Origin: Parasutterella muris
Lineage (GTDB): Bacteria; Pseudomonadota; Gammaproteobacteria; Burkholderiales; Burkholderiaceae_F
Length of the DNA stretch: 7,125 bases
NCBI RefSeq assembly: GCF_943193095.1
Contig: NZ_CALPCV010000048.1
Span: forward strand, 1-7,125
Direction: 5' to 3'
The notes under the pieces were generated by a model. It searched no databases. It saw only the letters and a program-made list of their open reading frames with translations, and was not told the origin of the DNA. Numbering within the stretch: position 1 is the first letter of the stretch; each line of letters opens with the position of its first letter. Below are positions 5,611 through 7,125 of this stretch, one piece after another. The position numbers were made by a program, and so were the translations under genes.

Positions 5611-6375
5611 TTACGATGCTTTGATTCGGTTTAAAAGTTCTTTAAAGAGGTGTTCAAGCTCTTCAAAAGAGCGTTTCCCGTTTCTGATTTCTGAGACTGG
5701 TATCCCCATTGTTGTCGCTGCGTCAATTGGGGCTCGATGGTGCAGTTTGGAGTCAAAAACGACACAGTCGGTTTCATTCTTTAGGAACTCCAAAGTTGCT
5801 TTTGCGGACGCAGAGTCGTCATATTCATTTACGACAACTCCAAGGAATTTCAAATTCGGATTGTAGTTTTCATGAACGGCATGAATTGTTTTCACCATAC
5901 CGGACACGCCGCCAATCGCATAGCCGGATAACTTGATCGGGCATACGACGTAATCGGCCATAATCAGGCCGCCAAGGAGTTTTCTACCAAGTGACGGAGG
6001 ACAATCGACGATGATGTAGTCGTACTCTTCCTTGAGCGCTTTGATATGAATCGCCGGATTTTTAACCACTGAAAAATCACGGCTTTCAATATCGTAACCT
6101 TCATTTGAATTTTGCTCGGAACCGATCAAGTCGATTTTATAAGGTGTATCTTGAATAGATAGTTCTTCCAGATTTGGCTCGAACAGCGCAGCTGAGGAAG
6201 TGCCCTCATAAGGCTGGCCCTGTGTCAAGGATTCGGTGGTATTACCCTGTGAGTCGATATCTACAACGAGAACTTTTTTCTTTTCCTTAGTGGCAAAGTA
6301 AAAAGCCGCTTGAACGGTGAGCGTTGACTTACCGACACCACCCTTTTGGTTGGCAAATGCTATTACAGTCCCCAT
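5611..6375 (-). CDS. parA: ParA-family partition ATPase
   Basis: The 254-residue product is a Walker-type ParA/Soj/IncC ATPase that moves plasmid copies over the nucleoid with ParB. It starts directly at the ATPase fold: deviant Walker A KGGVGKST (11-18, signature Lys11 and Lys16), the DIDSQGN motif (39-45, Asp41) and Walker B IIVDCPPSLG (121-130, Asp124). All catalytic residues are present. It lacks the N-terminal helix-turn-helix extension of the large P1/F type ParA (type Ia), so self-repression is more likely to come from ParB. The ATG at 6375 has AAAGGAA (6381-6387) at good spacing. It is the first gene of the parA-parB operon, with a near-consensus promoter at 6407-6435 whose -35 lies in a palindrome. 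Confidence 0.95.
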   Translation of the reverse strand: MGTVIAFANQKGGVGKSTLTVQAAFYFATKEKKKVLVVDIDSQGNTTESLTQGQPYEGTSSAALFEPNLEELSIQDTPYKIDLIGSEQNSNEGYDIESRDFSVVKNPAIHIKALKEEYDYIIVDCPPSLGRKLLGGLIMADYVVCPIKLSGYAIGGVSGMVKTIHAVHENYNPNLKFLGVVVNEYDDSASAKATLEFLKNETDCVVFDSKLHHRAPIDAATTMGIPVSEIRNGKRSFEELEHLFKELLNRIKAS

Positions 6376-6406
6376 TGAGATTCCTTTGATGTTTCAAGTT
6401 AGTCTA

Positions 6407-6435
6407 ATTTTAGCGGTCTTTCTAATTGATGTGAA
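6407..6435 (-). promoter_or_regulatory. parAB promoter overlapping a palindromic operator
   Basis: On the minus strand TTCACA (6430-6435, 5 of 6 to TTGACA), a 17-nt spacer and TAAAAT (6407-6412, 5 of 6 to TATAAT) form the best promoter in the window. Transcription would start near 6400, about 25 nt before the parA ATG. The -35 is one half of palindrome 6430-6445, so any protein bound there should block RNA polymerase. Confidence 0.75.
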
Positions 6436-6445
6436 CAAGTTCACA
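6430..6445. promoter_or_regulatory. Palindrome 1 (operator/parS-like)
   Basis: TGTGAACAAGTTCACA has perfect 7-bp arms around an AA centre. It covers the -35 of the parA promoter. The KorB-like ParB is the most likely ligand, by inference from position only. Confidence 0.7.
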
Positions 6446-6474
6446 CATCAGAAATACTAAGAAGCCAGGTTCTA

Positions 6475-6490
6475 TGTGAACATGTTCACA
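6475..6490. promoter_or_regulatory. Palindrome 2 (operator/parS-like)
   Basis: TGTGAACATGTTCACA is a perfect 16-bp palindrome, centred 45 bp upstream of palindrome 1, a little over four helical turns. The pair could support cooperative binding at the parA promoter. Confidence 0.7.
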
Positions 6491-6510
6491 CGAAGGTAAA
6501 AGATCAAAAT

Positions 6511-6528
6511 CTGTGGTTTTTTTTACAT
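6511..6528 (-). repeat. Degenerate inverted iteron
   Basis: The minus strand reads ATGTAAAAAAAACCACAG, 15 of 18 to consensus, with the G of the GACC core changed to A. It lies upstream of the parA promoter palindromes. Confidence 0.5.
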
Positions 6529-6597
6529 TTTTACTAGAGAAAATGGTTCAAAAGTCTTGTTTGAGAAATCATGTTCTCAGCACTCGTAGAGAAAAAT

Positions 6598-6615
6598 ATG
6601 TGAAAAAGACCACAA
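6598..6615 (+). repeat. Iteron, perfect consensus copy
   Basis: ATGTGAAAAAGACCACAA is identical to the origin consensus and to the fifth iteron at 3295-3312, yet lies more than 3.2 kb from the array, in the region upstream of parA. Confidence 0.88.
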
Positions 6616-6702
6616 ATAATTTTGGAAGGAACAATGTTTTATTCATAGTCGAGTTATTTTGATAGCATTAAAAAGTTAAGTAACATGCGTTCTATCCTTT
6701 GT

Positions 6703-6720
6703 ATGTGAAAAAGACCACAG
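6703..6720 (+). repeat. Iteron copy near palindrome 3
   Basis: ATGTGAAAAAGACCACAG matches at 17 of 18 positions. Its core is 105 bp (about ten turns) from the copy at 6598, and it ends 16 bp before palindrome 3. Confidence 0.87.
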
Positions 6721-6736
6721 TATGGTCGATAAAAAA

Positions 6737-6750
6737 GTGAACATGTTCAC
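6737..6750. promoter_or_regulatory. Palindrome 3 (operator/parS-like)
   Basis: GTGAACATGTTCAC is a perfect 14-bp palindrome, the same core as palindromes 2 and 4 without matching outer bases. It lies just right of an iteron. Confidence 0.7.
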
Positions 6751-6894
6751 AGTTAGGGATTATTCTTTCCTAGTACAAAGAGAACAATTCCGTTTCTAAA
6801 AGCTTTAAAGTACGAAACATATGTCGACAGAATTTGCTTACCGATAGTTTCTCATAATAAAAAACAGTTATAGCGGAAGGACAGCGTAAATATT

Positions 6895-6912
6895 ATGTGC
6901 ATTTGACCACAA
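6895..6912 (+). repeat. Variant iteron A
   Basis: ATGTGCATTTGACCACAA keeps both ends of the iteron but replaces the central A-run with CATTT. The match to variant B continues through the next four bases (AATT). It contains TTGACC, a -35-like hexamer, with a weak -10-like TAGAAG 16 nt on. Confidence 0.6.
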
Positions 6913-6999
6913 AATTATTGTCGGTAGAAGCCAAAGATTCTTTTGAGTCGATTCAAAGTGCTTAAGCGCAGCAAGAAAGGAGCGGTTGTACTCTCAAAT

Positions 7000-7017
7000 A
7001 TGTACTTTTGACCACAA
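7000..7017 (+). repeat. Variant iteron B
   Basis: ATGTACTTTTGACCACAA is a second member of the variant class, 105 bp from variant A. The two share 20 of 22 positions counting the four bases that follow. Confidence 0.6.
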
Positions 7018-7047
7018 AATTTCGAGTGGAAGTTAGCCGTTGTCTAT

Positions 7048-7063
7048 CGTGAACATGTTCACG
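7048..7063. promoter_or_regulatory. Palindrome 4 (operator/parS-like)
   Basis: CGTGAACATGTTCACG is a perfect 16-bp palindrome with the common GTGAACATGTTCAC core. It sits 11 nt before the ATG of a possible ORF that runs off the window, a position suited to an operator. Confidence 0.7.
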
Positions 7064-7074
7064 GCCGCCGGAGA

Positions 7075-7125
7075 ATGGGTTTTATAAACGAATATATTAT
7101 TCCCCCTCATTACAGACAAAATAAA
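7075..7125 (+). CDS. Possible truncated ORF at the right edge
   Basis: From the ATG at 7075 the frame is open for 17 codons to the end of the window (MGFINEYIIPPHYRQNK). The composition is plausible for a protein N-terminus, but GGAG (7070-7073) is only 1 nt from the ATG, too close for a normal ribosome site. If the window is a closed circle the frame would continue only nine more codons to a TGA at 28-30. It is either the start of a gene beyond the window, preceded by a palindromic operator, or chance. I do not recognise the family. Confidence 0.25.
   Translation, partial: MGFINEYIIPPHYRQNK

Larger units (their letters stand above)
6376..7125. other. Non-coding leader and probable centromere region upstream of parA
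   Basis: This 750-bp AT-rich stretch holds the parA promoter, four palindromes of the TGTGAACATGTTCACA type, one weak and two good iterons, and two variant iterons. No ORF of convincing size is seen apart from a possible truncated one at the extreme right. Clustered palindromes beside parA fit a ParB-binding centromere (parS) and/or operators. Confidence 0.65.

Noticed and set aside
5621..5936. Plus-strand ORFs of 81 and 75 codons inside parA
   Set aside because: They are antisense to a full ParA ATPase with all motifs; chance frames.
6411..6418. IncP KorB operator half (TTTAGCGG-like) in the parA promoter
   Set aside because: Only a half-match (ttagcgg) is present, with no complementary half, so it is not a KorB operator.
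6634..6648. Mini-ORF MFYS with a good GGAAGG upstream
   Set aside because: Four codons are too few to call a leader peptide without a downstream attenuator or gene on that strand.

Overview
This window reads as the backbone of a low-to-mid GC, theta-replicating, iteron-controlled bacterial plasmid. The Shine-Dalgarno sites, E. coli-like promoter elements, a Rep_3 initiator, an IncC/KorB-like ParA/ParB pair and an EamA transporter all suggest a Gram-negative, probably proteobacterial, host. My impression is of a gut betaproteobacterium such as a Sutterellaceae-like organism, but that is a guess from protein flavour. There is no relaxase, oriT, insertion sequence, RNA gene or CRISPR array in view.

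Layout. 1-183: non-coding tail with two weak hairpins. 184-1107 (-): ten-helix EamA/DMT-type transporter, the only cargo-like gene. 1108-1567: non-coding, with two inverted Rep-box (iteron) copies and a terminator-like hairpin. 1568-2944 (+): complete plasmid-encoded replicative helicase DnaB. 2945-3435: the probable replication origin, made of a large hairpin, an AT-rich stretch with two identical 13-mers, then seven direct iterons of consensus ATGTGAAAAAGACCACAA (plus a degenerate eighth) spaced by two or three helical turns. 3436-4533 (+): Rep_3 initiator. 4534-4616: convergent junction holding a perfect 38-bp head-to-head iteron pair and another inverted copy. 4617-5606 (-) and 5611-6375 (-): parB and parA as one operon (parA first), separated by 4 nt. 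6376-7125: 750 bp non-coding leader/centromere region with four TGTGAACATGTTCACA-type palindromes and five iteron-like sites, ending in a possible truncated ORF.

How it fits together. Rep should bind the iterons, melt the AT-rich 13-mer region and allow loading of DnaB, for which the plasmid carries its own copy beside the origin. ParA and ParB segregate the plasmid and probably repress their own promoter: the best parA promoter has its -35 hexamer inside one of the palindromes. The most unusual aspect is that iterons are not confined to the origin. About nineteen copies lie upstream of dnaB, inside the rep and parB coding sequences, between rep and parB, and through the region upstream of parA. 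This suggests that Rep acts as a plasmid-wide regulator or structural (handcuffing) factor alongside a KorB-like ParB.
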